This document shows, piece after piece, positions 1 to 9,399 of a stretch of DNA of 64,000 nucleotides (positions within the stretch are counted from its first letter, which is position 1; each line of letters opens with the position of its first letter). Under the pieces are notes generated by a model. The model did not search any database and was not told where the DNA came from. It saw only the letters and a list, made by a program, of their open reading frames with translations. Both the position numbers and the translations under genes were made by a program. Source of the DNA: JALOLV01 sp046295175 (lineage in GTDB: Bacteria; Bacteroidota; Bacteroidia; Cytophagales; Spirosomataceae); the NCBI GenBank assembly GCA_046295175.1, contig JBKBNY010000015.1, forward strand, positions 47,689-111,688, read 5' to 3'.

Positions 1-1602
1 ACTGGCGTAGTTGAGGTTTGTATTGATTGACCTTTCGGGGCGAAGTTCTTCTTTGATAACCACCTTTCTGGCACCAGTCAGGGCCGCATGGTCTTCGGTA
101 AATAAATTAACAACTCGATACCCCGTACCTGCACTCAACCTAAAAACGTGGTTTGGGTTAAGCGAATGTTTGATATTTATTCGCGGCGTCAAGATACTTC
201 CGTGCTGGCTGTTGTAATCGTATCGTAGCCCCAAAAGAAGTTTATTTTTTTTGCTCAATTCAATCTCATCCTGAACAAAAACGCCCGGCAAAACTATATT
301 TGATGGCTTATTTTTTAGGTCTATATCAGCTGTTGCAGGGGTATTATCGTCATAAAAAGTATATCTGAATGCCAAACCCATCAAGGCGTCGTGCTTGGGA
401 GAGAATTTTTTATCCCATAATAATTGTCCAAAAGCTACTTTCTGATTGGCAATGTAATAGGTCGTTCCATAAACGCTATTTTGGTCGTGATTATTGAACG
501 AATATTGCAACGTAATCCGCTCATTATCAATGGGTAGTTGGTAATTTCCAATCAACTCAATGCGTTTGGTGTAAATGCTTTCACCATAAATTAAATCGGT
601 TCCACGATATTCGCTTGTCCAATTTTTTTGCCCGCCCCAACGGTCTTCGTACAAATACCTAAATGCGATATTTGCCAATCTATTTTGCTTTCTATCGAAG
701 CTCCATTTATTAAACACCGAAACCCGATTTTGTAGAGCTAAATCGGTAAAATTATCGTTGTTTATGTCAAAAATCTTATTGAAATTGAAATAATTGGCAC
801 TCAAAAGCGAAGTTGCTTTTTTGCCAACTTTAAACTTTGCAGAGGCATCAAAATTAACTTCTTGATACGAGGTGCTGTTTAAATCGAAACTGAAAATTGG
901 GGCAGTAGTTGGGTTTTTCGTAATCACATTAATGAGTCCACCAACAGCCTCCGAACCATAAAGTGTAGAAGCTGGACCTTTGACAACTTCAATACGTTGA
1001 ACCATCGCATTCGGAATTCCACTCAATCCATAAACCGTTGATAATGAAGATACTATGGGCATTCCATCAATCGTAATCATTGTGTAAGGTCCTTCCATTC
1101 CGTTGATATGAATATCGCCTGTATTGCAAACACTACAATTCAACTGTGGTCTTACACCGTTTATCATCCCAACCGCATCAAAAAGGCTCGGAGTGGGGTT
1201 TTTCTTGAACAAAACGGGGCTGTAAACCTCAACCGGCACTGGACTTTCGAGTTTAGAGACCTCTTTCATTGTGCCAGTTATTACCACTTCGTCGAGGGCG
1301 TTTCCACTTTCTTTTAGGTCAATGATGATTTCGATGGGTTGTATTTTTGAAATCGTAATTTTTTGTCTGAAAGTATCGAAACCCACCATCGAAGCCACAA
1401 TTTCGTGATTCCCGAATGGAATTTTTGATAAAATAAATACTCCGTTTGAATCAGTCTGAACTCCCTTTGCCAACTTCGGGATACCCACATTGACCATTTC
1501 AACGGGTGTATTATTGCTTCTGACGATGCCTTTAATGCTTCCAAATTGTGCATTTGCAGCGTAAAAACCGAAAATAAATATATAAAGTAATAGGTTTTTC
1601 AT
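1..1602 (-). CDS. TonB-dependent outer membrane receptor (C-terminal part outside window)
   Basis: The reverse strand is open from an ATG at 1600-1602 to the window edge, giving 534 residues of a longer protein. A signal peptide (MKNLLLYIFIFGFYAANAQ) is followed by a CarboxypepD_reg-like beta-sandwich (GSIKGIVRSNNTPVEMVNVG, about residues 20-100), then a plug domain beginning near VVITGTMKEV and containing INGMEGPYTMITIDGMPIVS and the VKGPASTLYGSEAVGG signature. The barrel starts around residue 230 and is truncated. The plug has a paired-cysteine motif (LNCSVCNTGDIHINGMEG) seen in a subgroup of Bacteroidota receptors often linked to metal, haem or siderophore uptake; the ligand here is inference. 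It depends on TonB/ExbBD energy. A promoter matching the Bacteroidota consensus lies upstream at 1637-1668. The family is certain, the substrate unknown. Confidence 0.93.
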   Translation of the reverse strand, partial: MKNLLLYIFIFGFYAANAQFGSIKGIVRSNNTPVEMVNVGIPKLAKGVQTDSNGVFILSKIPFGNHEIVASMVGFDTFRQKITISKIQPIEIIIDLKESGNALDEVVITGTMKEVSKLESPVPVEVYSPVLFKKNPTPSLFDAVGMINGVRPQLNCSVCNTGDIHINGMEGPYTMITIDGMPIVSSLSTVYGLSGIPNAMVQRIEVVKGPASTLYGSEAVGGLINVITKNPTTAPIFSFDLNSTSYQEVNFDASAKFKVGKKATSLLSANYFNFNKIFDINNDNFTDLALQNRVSVFNKWSFDRKQNRLANIAFRYLYEDRWGGQKNWTSEYRGTDLIYGESIYTKRIELIGNYQLPIDNERITLQYSFNNHDQNSVYGTTYYIANQKVAFGQLLWDKKFSPKHDALMGLAFRYTFYDDNTPATADIDLKNKPSNIVLPGVFVQDEIELSKKNKLLLGLRYDYNSQHGSILTPRINIKHSLNPNHVFRLSAGTGYRVVNLFTEDHAALTGARKVVIKEELRPERSINTNLNYAS

Positions 1603-2018
1603 TTATCAATTAGGATGCTTAAAATAAAAATTTAGACAAATCTAAAAATAATTATTTGTTATTTCAAAATTATTTTTAAATTAACTATGTAAATATATTT
1701 AGAAATAATTATTAAATGCAATAATGTTGCAAAAATAAATTAATTTTCTTTATTCTGATTGAGAAATAACTTGGTTGAATAAAAGCAGAGGAATCTGTTT
1801 ATGGATTTAAAGAATTTTGAATAAATGCTCGAAAAAAGACTCAAGTCGCAATAAATCAATGTTTTGTCTATCAAAAACTTATTTTTTTAGTTAATAATTA
1901 TAGTTTTATATTTTCAGATTTGAATAATTCTATCGAATAATTGGTATTTACTCAATAATTCTTCAAATTTGATAGCTAACATCTTTTAATTCTTGAACTT
2001 CAATCAACTAACCAGCAA
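1603..2018. other. AT-rich divergent intergenic region
   Basis: This is a 416-nt gap between the divergent TonB receptor and tldD1. It is strongly AT-rich and holds no credible coding sequence. The left part carries the receptor promoter (1637-1668). On the plus strand I found no complete TTTG/TAnnTTTG pair in front of tldD1, only weak TATATTTT-like matches. Confidence 0.6.
1637..1668 (-). promoter_or_regulatory. Bacteroidota-type promoter of the TonB receptor
   Basis: Read on the minus strand, TTTG (1665-1668) is followed after 20 nt by TAGATTTG (1637-1644). This matches the Bacteroidota sigma consensus (TTTG at -33, TAnnTTTG at -7) with normal spacing. The predicted start near 1630 leaves a leader of about 28 nt before the ATG at 1602. 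Confidence 0.7.
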
Positions 2019-3662
2019 ATGAAAAGAAGAGATTTTATTCAAATGTCGAGTTTGGGTCTGGGTGCAATGATGGGGGCTTCGATTCCGGTTTTGGGCAATT
2101 TTGTACCTGCCGAACGAATGCTCGAACCAGTCGCCGACGCCGCCATGAAAAAGAAAATGGCCGATGTTGCTCTCAATGCTGCCCGTGCCAAAGGTGCTAC
2201 CTATACCGATGTGCGAATCGGTAGATACTTACAGCAGTACTTATTTACCCGCGAAAACAAAGTTCAGAACATCGTCAATGCTGAGTCTTACGGCGTGGGT
2301 ATTCGTGTGATTGCCAACGGAACTTGGGGATTTGCCGCAACAAGCGATGTGACCAATGACGGAATCGCTAAATGTGCCGAAACTGCCGTGGCAATTGCTA
2401 AAGCCAATTCAAAAATCCAGACTGAGCCAGTTATTTTGGCCCCTCAAAAGGGCGTTGGCGAAGTCGCATGGAAAACCCCAATCAAGAAAAATGCTTTTGA
2501 GGTTCCGGTTCAAGAAAAGATTGATTTATTGATGAAAGTAAACGGCGATGCCATGAAAAATGGTGCGGCGTTTGTGACATCGAACTTGTTCTTTATCAAC
2601 GAACAAAAATACTTTGCCTCGACAGATGGCTCATACATCGACCAAGATATTCACCGAATTTGGCCTACATTTACTGTAACGGCCGTCGATAAAGCCGCAG
2701 GTAAATTCAAAACTCGTGATGCCCTCAGCTCTCCGATGGGAATGGGATATGAATATTTAGACGGAATTGCATCAGAGAAAATTGCTGCTCCGAATGGTTT
2801 GGTAGGCTATAGAAATTCGTACGACATGGTCGAAGATGCCGTTTTGGCGGCTAAACAAGCCAAAGAAAAACTCACGGCAAAATCGGTACAAGCTGGTAAA
2901 TACGACCTCGTACTTGACCCTAACCACTTGGGTCTGACAATTCACGAATCGGTCGGACACCCGCTCGAACTCGACCGTGTTTTGGGATACGAAGCCAACT
3001 ACGCAGGTACCAGCTTTGCAACATTGGATAAATGGAAAACCAAAGCTTTCAATTACGGAAGCAAACAGGTTAATATCGTTGCCGATAAAACACAACCTTT
3101 CACGCTCGGAACTGTGGGTTACGACGACGAAGGTGTTCCTTGTAAAGAATGGGATTTGATTAAAGATGGAATTTTGGTGAATTATCAAGCTATCCGAGAC
3201 CAAGTGAATATTTTGGGCGAGAAAGAATCTCACGGATGCTGCTACGCCGATAACTGGAATTCGGTGCAGTTCCAGCGTATGCCAAATGTTTCGTTGCGTC
3301 CGGGTAAAGATAAATTGAATGTTTTTGATATGATTAAGGGCGTCGAGAAAGGTATTTATATCATTGGGCGAGGCTCATACTCGATTGACCAGCAGCGTTA
3401 TAACTTCCAGTTTGGTGGACAATTATTCTACGAAATCAAAAACGGAGAGATTGCAGGAATGCTCGATGATGTGGCGTATCAATCGAATACTCAGGAGTTC
3501 TGGAACTCATGCGTTCAGATTTGCGACAAAGACGATTACCGTACATTCGGTTCATTCTTCGATGGCAAAGGGCAGCCTTCGCAAGTAAGTGCGGTCTCGC
3601 ACGGTAGCTCGACTACTCGTTTCAATGGCGTTAATGTTATCAATACTGGTAGAAAAATATAG
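2019..3662 (+). CDS. tldD: TldD-family metalloprotease, Tat-exported (copy 1)
   Basis: This 547-residue member of the TldD/PmbA family (in E. coli, TldD with TldE forms a zinc peptidase that trims unstructured peptides, such as microcin precursors and the antitoxin CcdA). The zinc motif HExxxH appears as HESVGHP (H309, E310, H314). Conserved cysteines lie at 498 and 502 in FWNSCVQIC, followed by a Gly-rich GKGQPS loop matching the TldD C-terminal metal-binding region. Unlike E. coli TldD, the N-terminus is a Tat-like signal (KRRDFIQ, hydrophobic stretch, then small residues), so export is predicted. tldE1 follows after 122 nt containing a foldback. It is a close paralogue of the protein at 7651-9291 along the whole length. 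Family assignment is secure; location and substrate are inference. Confidence 0.93.
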   Translation: MKRRDFIQMSSLGLGAMMGASIPVLGNFVPAERMLEPVADAAMKKKMADVALNAARAKGATYTDVRIGRYLQQYLFTRENKVQNIVNAESYGVGIRVIANGTWGFAATSDVTNDGIAKCAETAVAIAKANSKIQTEPVILAPQKGVGEVAWKTPIKKNAFEVPVQEKIDLLMKVNGDAMKNGAAFVTSNLFFINEQKYFASTDGSYIDQDIHRIWPTFTVTAVDKAAGKFKTRDALSSPMGMGYEYLDGIASEKIAAPNGLVGYRNSYDMVEDAVLAAKQAKEKLTAKSVQAGKYDLVLDPNHLGLTIHESVGHPLELDRVLGYEANYAGTSFATLDKWKTKAFNYGSKQVNIVADKTQPFTLGTVGYDDEGVPCKEWDLIKDGILVNYQAIRDQVNILGEKESHGCCYADNWNSVQFQRMPNVSLRPGKDKLNVFDMIKGVEKGIYIIGRGSYSIDQQRYNFQFGGQLFYEIKNGEIAGMLDDVAYQSNTQEFWNSCVQICDKDDYRTFGSFFDGKGQPSQVSAVSHGSSTTRFNGVNVINTGRKI

Positions 3663-3668
3663 TTGCTC

Positions 3669-3733
3669 CACCCAAACCCTCCCCTAAATAGGGAGGACTT
3701 TAAAAACACTTCTTTAAGGATGCGTTTGGGGTG
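3669..3733. repeat. Nested foldback between tldD1 and tldE1
   Basis: The outer arms CACCCAAAC (3669-3677) and GTTTGGGGTG (3724-3733) pair with one bulge and enclose an inner stem CCTCCC / GGGAGG (3678-3683 and 3691-3696). There is no U-run, so it is not a typical terminator. It could protect or process mRNA between the two genes or be a REP-like element. Confidence 0.55.
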
Positions 3734-3784
3734 AGGTGACTGTTGTACATTAAATTTATAAATCATTAAATCAGGACATCAACA

Positions 3785-5140
3785 ATGACTATATTAACTA
3801 AAGAAGAAGCTAAAAAAATCATTGATAAGGTTTTGGCTTATTCGAAGGCAGACGAAATGAGTGTGGCACTTACGGGTGGCCGCACCGGAAACATTCGTTA
3901 TGCTCGTAATACGGTTTCGACGAGTGGTGAATCATATAATTTATCGCTTGCGATTACGGCTGTTTTTGGGAAGCGTTCGGGCTCTTCGACCATCAATGAG
4001 TTTGATGATGCTTCGCTCGAAAAGGCGGTTCGTCGTGCCGAAGAGATTGCTCGTTTGGCTCCCGAAAACCCAGAATTTGTGCCGATGCTCGGGCCACAAA
4101 ATTATACTGAAGGTAAAACCTTTTCGGAATCAACTGCCAGTATCGACCCAGCTTACCGAGCAAAAGCGGCATTTGATAGTATTGACCCTTGCGTCAAGAA
4201 AAACCTTACAGCGGCGGGTTATTTAGAAGATTTTACAGGATTTGTGGCAATTGGCAATAGCAAAGGACTATTCGGATACAATAAATCTACTTCGGTAGAT
4301 TTCTCGGTGACGGTTCGTACAGCCGATGGGCAAGGCTCTGGCTACGCGATTCGCGATGTAAACGATGCTTCAAAACTCAATACCAAAGCCGCAACCGAAG
4401 TAGCGATGCAAAAAGCAATGGCTTCGAGTGGTGCAAAAGCATTGGAGCCTGGTAAATATACTGTAATCCTTGAACCTGCGGCGGCGGTTGATTTGCTACA
4501 AAACATGATGCGTAGCATGGATGCTCGCAGTGCCGACGAAGGTCGTAGCTTTTTGAGTAAAAAAGGCGGTGGAACTCGTCTGGGCGAAAAGCTTTTTGAC
4601 GAACGTGTAACGATTTATTCAGACCCAAGCAATGTCGAAATTCCGACCGCTGGATTCTCGGCAGGTGGTGGACGTTTTGGCGGAGGTGACGGAGGCGGAA
4701 TCGACGGTCGTCCACAAGAAAAAGTTACTTGGATTGAGAATGGCGTGGTCAAAAATATGACGTATTCGAGATATTGGGCTGAGAAAAAGGGTGTTAAGGC
4801 TGTACCTTCACCGCAGGCGTTTATTATGGCTGGTGGAACGCAATCTTTGGCCGACCTCATCAAAGGTACCGAAAAAGGTATTTTGGTAACTCGTTTTTGG
4901 TATATCCGATTTGTTGACCCTCAAACATTGCTCTATACAGGATTGACGCGTGACGGAACTTTTTATATCGAAAACGGACAAATTAAATACCCAATCAAGA
5001 ATTTCCGTTTTAACGAAAGTCCAGTAATTATGCTCAATAACCTTGAAGCAATGGGTGTTCCGACCCGTGTAAATGGAAACCTAATACCACCATTGAAGAT
5101 TCGAGACTTTACGTTCTCAAGTCTTAGCGATGCGGTTTAA
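3785..5140 (+). CDS. tldE: TldE/PmbA-family partner protein (copy 1)
   Basis: This 451-residue TldE (PmbA) homologue is the non-catalytic half of the TldD-TldE heterodimer. It begins MTILTKEEAKKIIDKVLAY and has no signal peptide or membrane segment. Family features visible include GNIRYARNTVSTSG near residue 35, the ALEPGKYTVILEPAAA segment around 220 (aligned with TldD's active-site strand but lacking HExxxH), and the C-terminal GLTRDGTFYIENGQI and FRFNESPVIMLNN blocks. A Gly-rich insert (GGGRFGGGDGGGIDG, around residue 295) is absent from the paralogue at 9400-10737. It lies directly downstream of tldD1 and is followed by a strong terminator. How it meets an exported TldD is open: co-export of the folded complex through Tat is one possibility. 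Confidence 0.92.
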   Translation: MTILTKEEAKKIIDKVLAYSKADEMSVALTGGRTGNIRYARNTVSTSGESYNLSLAITAVFGKRSGSSTINEFDDASLEKAVRRAEEIARLAPENPEFVPMLGPQNYTEGKTFSESTASIDPAYRAKAAFDSIDPCVKKNLTAAGYLEDFTGFVAIGNSKGLFGYNKSTSVDFSVTVRTADGQGSGYAIRDVNDASKLNTKAATEVAMQKAMASSGAKALEPGKYTVILEPAAAVDLLQNMMRSMDARSADEGRSFLSKKGGGTRLGEKLFDERVTIYSDPSNVEIPTAGFSAGGGRFGGGDGGGIDGRPQEKVTWIENGVVKNMTYSRYWAEKKGVKAVPSPQAFIMAGGTQSLADLIKGTEKGILVTRFWYIRFVDPQTLLYTGLTRDGTFYIENGQIKYPIKNFRFNESPVIMLNNLEAMGVPTRVNGNLIPPLKIRDFTFSSLSDAV

Positions 5141-5157
5141 TTGATAAAAAACTCACT

Positions 5158-5206
5158 CAATCCCTGATAGAATGTAAATAATCTGTCAGGGATTTTTGTT
5201 TTTGGT
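5158..5206 (+). terminator. Rho-independent terminator after tldE1
   Basis: A 13-bp stem (AATCCCTGATAGA at 5158-5170 with TCTGTCAGGGATT at 5182-5194, one G:U pair) is followed by a T-rich tract (TTTGTTTTTGG). It ends the tldD1-tldE1 unit. Its CTGTCAGGGA arm resembles the palindromes at 19321 and 20525. Confidence 0.8.
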
Positions 5207-5381
5207 CGAATATTCTTTTGACAAATCATGGATTTCGTTGGTTTGAAATTCTTATCTCGAACCTAAATAATTCTAAAACCTACACAAAACGAAAAAAAAC
5301 ACAAGAATATACGTATATCGAATAACTAAATGTAAATTTACATATCTGACATTTGTGTAAATAAAAATTCATTTAGAGACC

Positions 5382-7019
5382 ATGAAAAAATTTATTCAAA
5401 CTTCGATATTAACCTCTTTATTTTTATGCTTTTCGGTTAGTGTATTTGCCCAGCAAGCCGCCGAGATAGATTCAAAATTTATAAAAATACCTCGATACGC
5501 TAACCTTACCGCTATCACATCGGCCATCGCATCCCCGACTCAGGGTACGATAGTCTATAATATTGCTACGGCATCTAATTGGTACTATAATGGCTCTGCC
5601 TGGACAAACATGGCTTCGGGCTTGACGCTTCCGTATTCTCAATCTCAAACCTTAAATTCGGGTGATTTATTCAGTATTACAAATACATCTGCGACCGTTT
5701 CAACTACTGCATCATCAATTAAGGGCGAATTTAATGGTGTAGTGTCTAATCTGACAGGTAAAGGTATTGGCGTTTACGGTAGAGGAATCCGAACATCGGG
5801 TACAGGGGTAGCATTCGGAGTTTATGGGGAGACCGTTTCGGATGTTGGAGTAGCGGGTGTAACAAATACTTTTTTTGCAACGGGTACTGGTGTTTTGGGT
5901 TATTCGGATGCCGGATATGGCGTTAATGGTAATGCCAACTCGGGCATTGGAGGTTATTTCTCCTCAACATCTGGATATGCCCTTGTTACATCGAGTGGTA
6001 ATGTTGGTATTGGCACTACAACACCTACTGCAAAATTAGATATTTTGGGTTCGGTAAAAATTGCCAATGGCTCACAAGGAGCCAATAAAGTGTTGGTTTC
6101 TGACGTAAATGGTTTGACGACTTGGCAAACTATTTCTTCATCTTCAATAACTGCTCCTTTGAGCTTTAGCGTTGCTAATAGTTCGCCAATTTTCTCGGCT
6201 ACCAATACCGGAAATGGACGAGCAGGATACTTCTCGATAAATAATCCTTCAAGCTCTGCGAATGCTCTCTATGTTGAAAGTAATAGCAGTGGATTTGGGG
6301 CATTAAATGTGAGGTCAACAGGAGGGAGAGCAGCCGTGATAGATGCTCCTAATAGTATTGCTTTGACCGCTACCACTTCTTCAAATTCTGAAGTAGCACA
6401 GTTTGTAAATGAAGGTGTCGGTCGAGGACTATGGATTTATACTACAAATGTTTCTAATTCATCTAATATGCTTATTTCGGAGGCTAATGGTGGTGTTGGA
6501 ATAGTTGGGAGTTCTGTAACCGGTATAGGGGGGAGTTTTTCTTCTGCTTCTGGTTATGCACTAATTACAGGGAGCGGAAATGTAGGCATTGGTACAAATA
6601 CCCCTACTGCAAAACTCGAAGTTGCAGGTCAAACAAAGGTAAACAACAGTGCAAATACTTCAATAGATGCAAGTAACTCCTCTGGGTCAAATCCGACTGT
6701 GAAAATTACAAACAGTACGAACTTAGGTCCAGCAATTGATTTAACGGGTGGTATCAGAGTTTCGGGTACTAATAAAACAGCATTTAAAATAGTAACTTCG
6801 GCTACATTCATTATTGGTAATAAATTCGGAATAGTAAACACCACAATGGCAAATGCTTCTACTGATATTCTACTTGTTACTTATGAATATACAGGAGGAA
6901 CTTATCTAAATAAACAATTTGCAACATTTTGGAATGGGAGCAATTGGGAAATCCATCTAACAGATGGCTCTGCAATGCCAACTGGAATTACATTTAATGT
7001 ACTGGTTATTAAGCAATAA
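5382..7019 (+). CDS. Secreted repeat protein with duplicated SGNVGIGT..PTAKL modules
   Basis: This 545-residue protein has a clear signal peptide (MKKFIQTSILTSLFLCFSVS, cleaved after VFAQ). It is rich in Ser, Thr, Gly and Asn and predicted to be mainly beta. Two closely similar modules occur at about residues 186-221 (IGGYFSSTSGYALVTSSG, then NVGIGTTTPTAKLDI) and 379-414 (IGGSFSSASGYALITGSG, then NVGIGTNTPTAKLEV). The VGIGTTTP motif is common in large secreted Bacteroidota proteins and in phage tail-fibre-like beta proteins. No sorting domain, anchor or enzymatic motif is visible. It sits alone between the two tldD/tldE pairs after a terminator. A role as surface adhesin or coat protein is inference; it could also be a substrate of the neighbouring peptidases. 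Confidence 0.8.
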   Translation: MKKFIQTSILTSLFLCFSVSVFAQQAAEIDSKFIKIPRYANLTAITSAIASPTQGTIVYNIATASNWYYNGSAWTNMASGLTLPYSQSQTLNSGDLFSITNTSATVSTTASSIKGEFNGVVSNLTGKGIGVYGRGIRTSGTGVAFGVYGETVSDVGVAGVTNTFFATGTGVLGYSDAGYGVNGNANSGIGGYFSSTSGYALVTSSGNVGIGTTTPTAKLDILGSVKIANGSQGANKVLVSDVNGLTTWQTISSSSITAPLSFSVANSSPIFSATNTGNGRAGYFSINNPSSSANALYVESNSSGFGALNVRSTGGRAAVIDAPNSIALTATTSSNSEVAQFVNEGVGRGLWIYTTNVSNSSNMLISEANGGVGIVGSSVTGIGGSFSSASGYALITGSGNVGIGTNTPTAKLEVAGQTKVNNSANTSIDASNSSGSNPTVKITNSTNLGPAIDLTGGIRVSGTNKTAFKIVTSATFIIGNKFGIVNTTMANASTDILLVTYEYTGGTYLNKQFATFWNGSNWEIHLTDGSAMPTGITFNVLVIKQ

Positions 7020-7118
7020 GTAGTCGAAATGATGAATCCACCAATTTTAAATGCACTCGCTGGTTCGAGATTCTTATCTCGAACCCAAATGTTTAGTTTT
7101 CTTAACCGAAAACAATAC

Positions 7119-7409
7119 TTACTTTTTAAGAAACGGCTTTAGAAAAAACCACCCAAGAAGCAAGGCATCAGCAATCGGAATCATATTGACTTTGAAAGCC
7201 AAACTATAATTACCATTTGAGTAGGCAAGCCAAGAAATAATCAGACAGATAAACAGCAGAATCGGTAGCCCAAACATCAAAACGAAAAAAAAACGTTTTT
7301 CGGAATTTGCACCTTGGTCGAACGTAAAAAACGACACATAAAGCAGAATCAACGAAGGGAAAAAGGTAATCGACAGAATGATATTTAAGATAAGAACAGT
7401 AGTTTGCAT
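7119..7409 (-). CDS. Small three-helix membrane protein
   Basis: This 96-residue protein has three hydrophobic segments: VLILNIILSITFFPSLILLY (about residues 4-25), FFVLMFGLPILLFICLIISW (about 41-61), and IPIADALLLGWFFL (about 77-91). It ends in a basic KPFLKK tail. I do not recognise a family. It is the only minus-strand gene between the tld modules, so it is unlikely to be cotranscribed with them. Composition fits a real inner-membrane protein, though its small size leaves some doubt. Confidence 0.6.
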   Translation of the reverse strand: MQTTVLILNIILSITFFPSLILLYVSFFTFDQGANSEKRFFFVLMFGLPILLFICLIISWLAYSNGNYSLAFKVNMIPIADALLLGWFFLKPFLKK

Positions 7410-7650
7410 AGTTTTCGGGCTTTTTGGTAAATTTAATTAAAAAAATGATAACATATTGATTTTGCCATATTTGTTTATTTTCCGAATAGGACTTGACGGT
7501 TAAATCGAGAACAATACCCTCCATTCATCTCCAAAAAAACTTGTTTATCAAAATCCCCCCTTATGCGTTAGGTATTTATCGGTCAAATTCCCTATTTTTA
7601 CTTTTAATAAAATTCCATTTCATCACTTTAAAATAAAACCTGAAAAAGCT

Positions 7651-9291
7651 TTGAAAAGAAGAGACTTTATCCAGCTATCTGGAATGGGTTTTGGGGCAAT
7701 GATGCTACCAAACATCCCGATTGTAGGCAACGCAGTTTCGCAAGAAGCCCTCTTAGACGGAGCGATTGATGTCGCAGTCAAAAAACGCCTTGCCGATGCT
7801 GCTCTCAATGCTGCCAAATCAAAAGGTGCTACCTACACCGATGTTCGTATCGGGCGTTATCTCAACCAATTTGTTGTTACTCGCGAAGACAAAGTACAAA
7901 ACATTGTCAATACCGAATCGTACGGTATGGGTGTTCGCGTGATTGTCAATGGTTGTTGGGGGTTCTCGGCCGTAGTTGATGTAAAAACCGAAGCCGAAGC
8001 TGCCAACGCTGCCGACCAAGCCGTTGCGATTGCCAAAGCTAATGCAAGACTGCTCAAAGAACCAGTAGTCTTAGCACCGCAAAAAGGTTTTGGTGAAGTG
8101 AGTTGGAAAGCCCCGATTCAACGCAATGCCTTTGAGGTACCAATCAAAGAAAAAGTAGATTTATTGTTGAGTGTCAATGACGCTGCCCTTAAAAACGGAG
8201 CAAATTACGTCAATTCGGTACTCTTCATGGTCAATGAGCAAAAATACTTTGCTTCGTCTGATGGCTCATACATCGACCAAGATATTCACCGAATCTGGCC
8301 AATCTCATCTGTAACAGCCATTGACCCTAAATCTGGTAAATTTGAAACTCGTCAGGCACTTTCGGCCCCGATGGGGATGGGCTACGAATACCTTCAAGCC
8401 AATCCAAAAGATAAAGTTACGGGCATAACAACTCGCTACAACAAAGGTTACGATATGCTCGAAGACGTAACTGCCGCCGCCAAACAAGCCAAAGAAAAAC
8501 TTACAGCTAAGTCGGTAGAGGCAGGTAAATACGATTTGATTCTTGACCCATCGCACCTTTGGCTGACGATTCACGAATCGGTTGGCCACCCACTCGAACT
8601 CGACCGTGTTTTGGGTTACGAGGCCAATTTTGCGGGTACGTCGTTTGCTACATTGGATAAATGGCAGTCTAAAAACTTCAACTACGGAAGCAAACAAGTA
8701 AACCTTTTTGCCGATAAAACGCAAGTTGGGTCGCTTGGTGCAGTGGGTTGGGATGACGAAGGCGTAGCCACAAAACGTTGGGATTTGGTAAAAGACGGAA
8801 CACTCGTAAACTACCAAGCCATCAGAGACCAAGCACATATCATTGGCGAGAAAGAATCGCATGGTTGCTGCTATGCCGATAGCTGGTCTTCGGTACAATT
8901 CCAACGCATGGCAAATGTATCGTTGGCACCGGGCAAAGAACCACTTTCGGTAGAAGAAATGATAAAAGATGTTCAGAAAGGAGTTTATATCATTGGCGAT
9001 GGGTCATTCTCAATCGACCAACAGCGTTATAATTTCCAATTTGGTGGACAATTGTTCTATGAAATTAAGGATGGTAAAATTGCGGGCATGCTAAAAGACG
9101 TTGCGTACCAGTCGAATACCCAAGAGTTTTGGAATTCTTGCGTAAAAATCTGTGATGAGCGTGATTATCGTTTGGGTGGTTCGTTTTTCGACGGAAAAGG
9201 GCAGCCTTCACAGTCGAGTGCGGTATCGCATGGCAGCTCAACGGCACGTTTCAATGGCGTCAATGTCATTAACACAGCTCGTAAGATTTAA
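7651..9291 (+). CDS. tldD: TldD-family metalloprotease, Tat-exported (copy 2)
   Basis: This 546-residue paralogue of the protein at 2019-3662 shares the Tat-like N-terminus (KRRDFIQLSGMGFGAMM), the zinc motif HESVGHP (H308, E309, H313), the GCCYAD segment and the C-terminal FWNSCVKIC ... GKGQPSQ region. The start is a TTG at 7651: it gives an N-terminus collinear with copy 1, and no ATG is placed so well. tldE2 follows after 108 nt. The two TldD copies are near-identical around the active site but differ at many other positions, so the duplication is not recent. The assumed role is an exported peptidase acting with TldE2. Confidence 0.92.
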   Translation: MKRRDFIQLSGMGFGAMMLPNIPIVGNAVSQEALLDGAIDVAVKKRLADAALNAAKSKGATYTDVRIGRYLNQFVVTREDKVQNIVNTESYGMGVRVIVNGCWGFSAVVDVKTEAEAANAADQAVAIAKANARLLKEPVVLAPQKGFGEVSWKAPIQRNAFEVPIKEKVDLLLSVNDAALKNGANYVNSVLFMVNEQKYFASSDGSYIDQDIHRIWPISSVTAIDPKSGKFETRQALSAPMGMGYEYLQANPKDKVTGITTRYNKGYDMLEDVTAAAKQAKEKLTAKSVEAGKYDLILDPSHLWLTIHESVGHPLELDRVLGYEANFAGTSFATLDKWQSKNFNYGSKQVNLFADKTQVGSLGAVGWDDEGVATKRWDLVKDGTLVNYQAIRDQAHIIGEKESHGCCYADSWSSVQFQRMANVSLAPGKEPLSVEEMIKDVQKGVYIIGDGSFSIDQQRYNFQFGGQLFYEIKDGKIAGMLKDVAYQSNTQEFWNSCVKICDERDYRLGGSFFDGKGQPSQSSAVSHGSSTARFNGVNVINTARKI

Positions 9292-9297
9292 TTTTTT

Positions 9298-9366
9298 GGA
9301 AAATGAATAGAGAAATGCACAAAGAATTGATAAGTCTTTGCTCGTTTCTCAGTTTTCTATTTTCCT
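9298..9366. repeat. Foldback between tldD2 and tldE2
   Basis: Three nested paired segments can be drawn: GGAAAAT (from 9298) with ATTTTCC (to 9366), GAGAAA (9310-9315) with TTTCTC (9345-9350), and CAAAG (9320-9324) with CTTTG (9336-9340). No T-run follows. It occupies the same place as the foldback between tldD1 and tldE1 but has an unrelated sequence. Confidence 0.45.
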
Positions 9367-9399
9367 GTTTTAACACAATCCTTTAATCTCAGAAATCAA

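Noticed and set aside
5382..7019. Prophage tail-fibre gene
   Set aside because: The signal peptide and absence of any neighbouring phage gene argue against a prophage; VGIGT motifs are common in Bacteroidota secreted proteins.
8305..8904. Minus-strand frame of 199 codons within tldD2
   Set aside because: A shadow of the conserved tldD coding sequence; the paralogue tldD1 shows a similar shadow at the same place.
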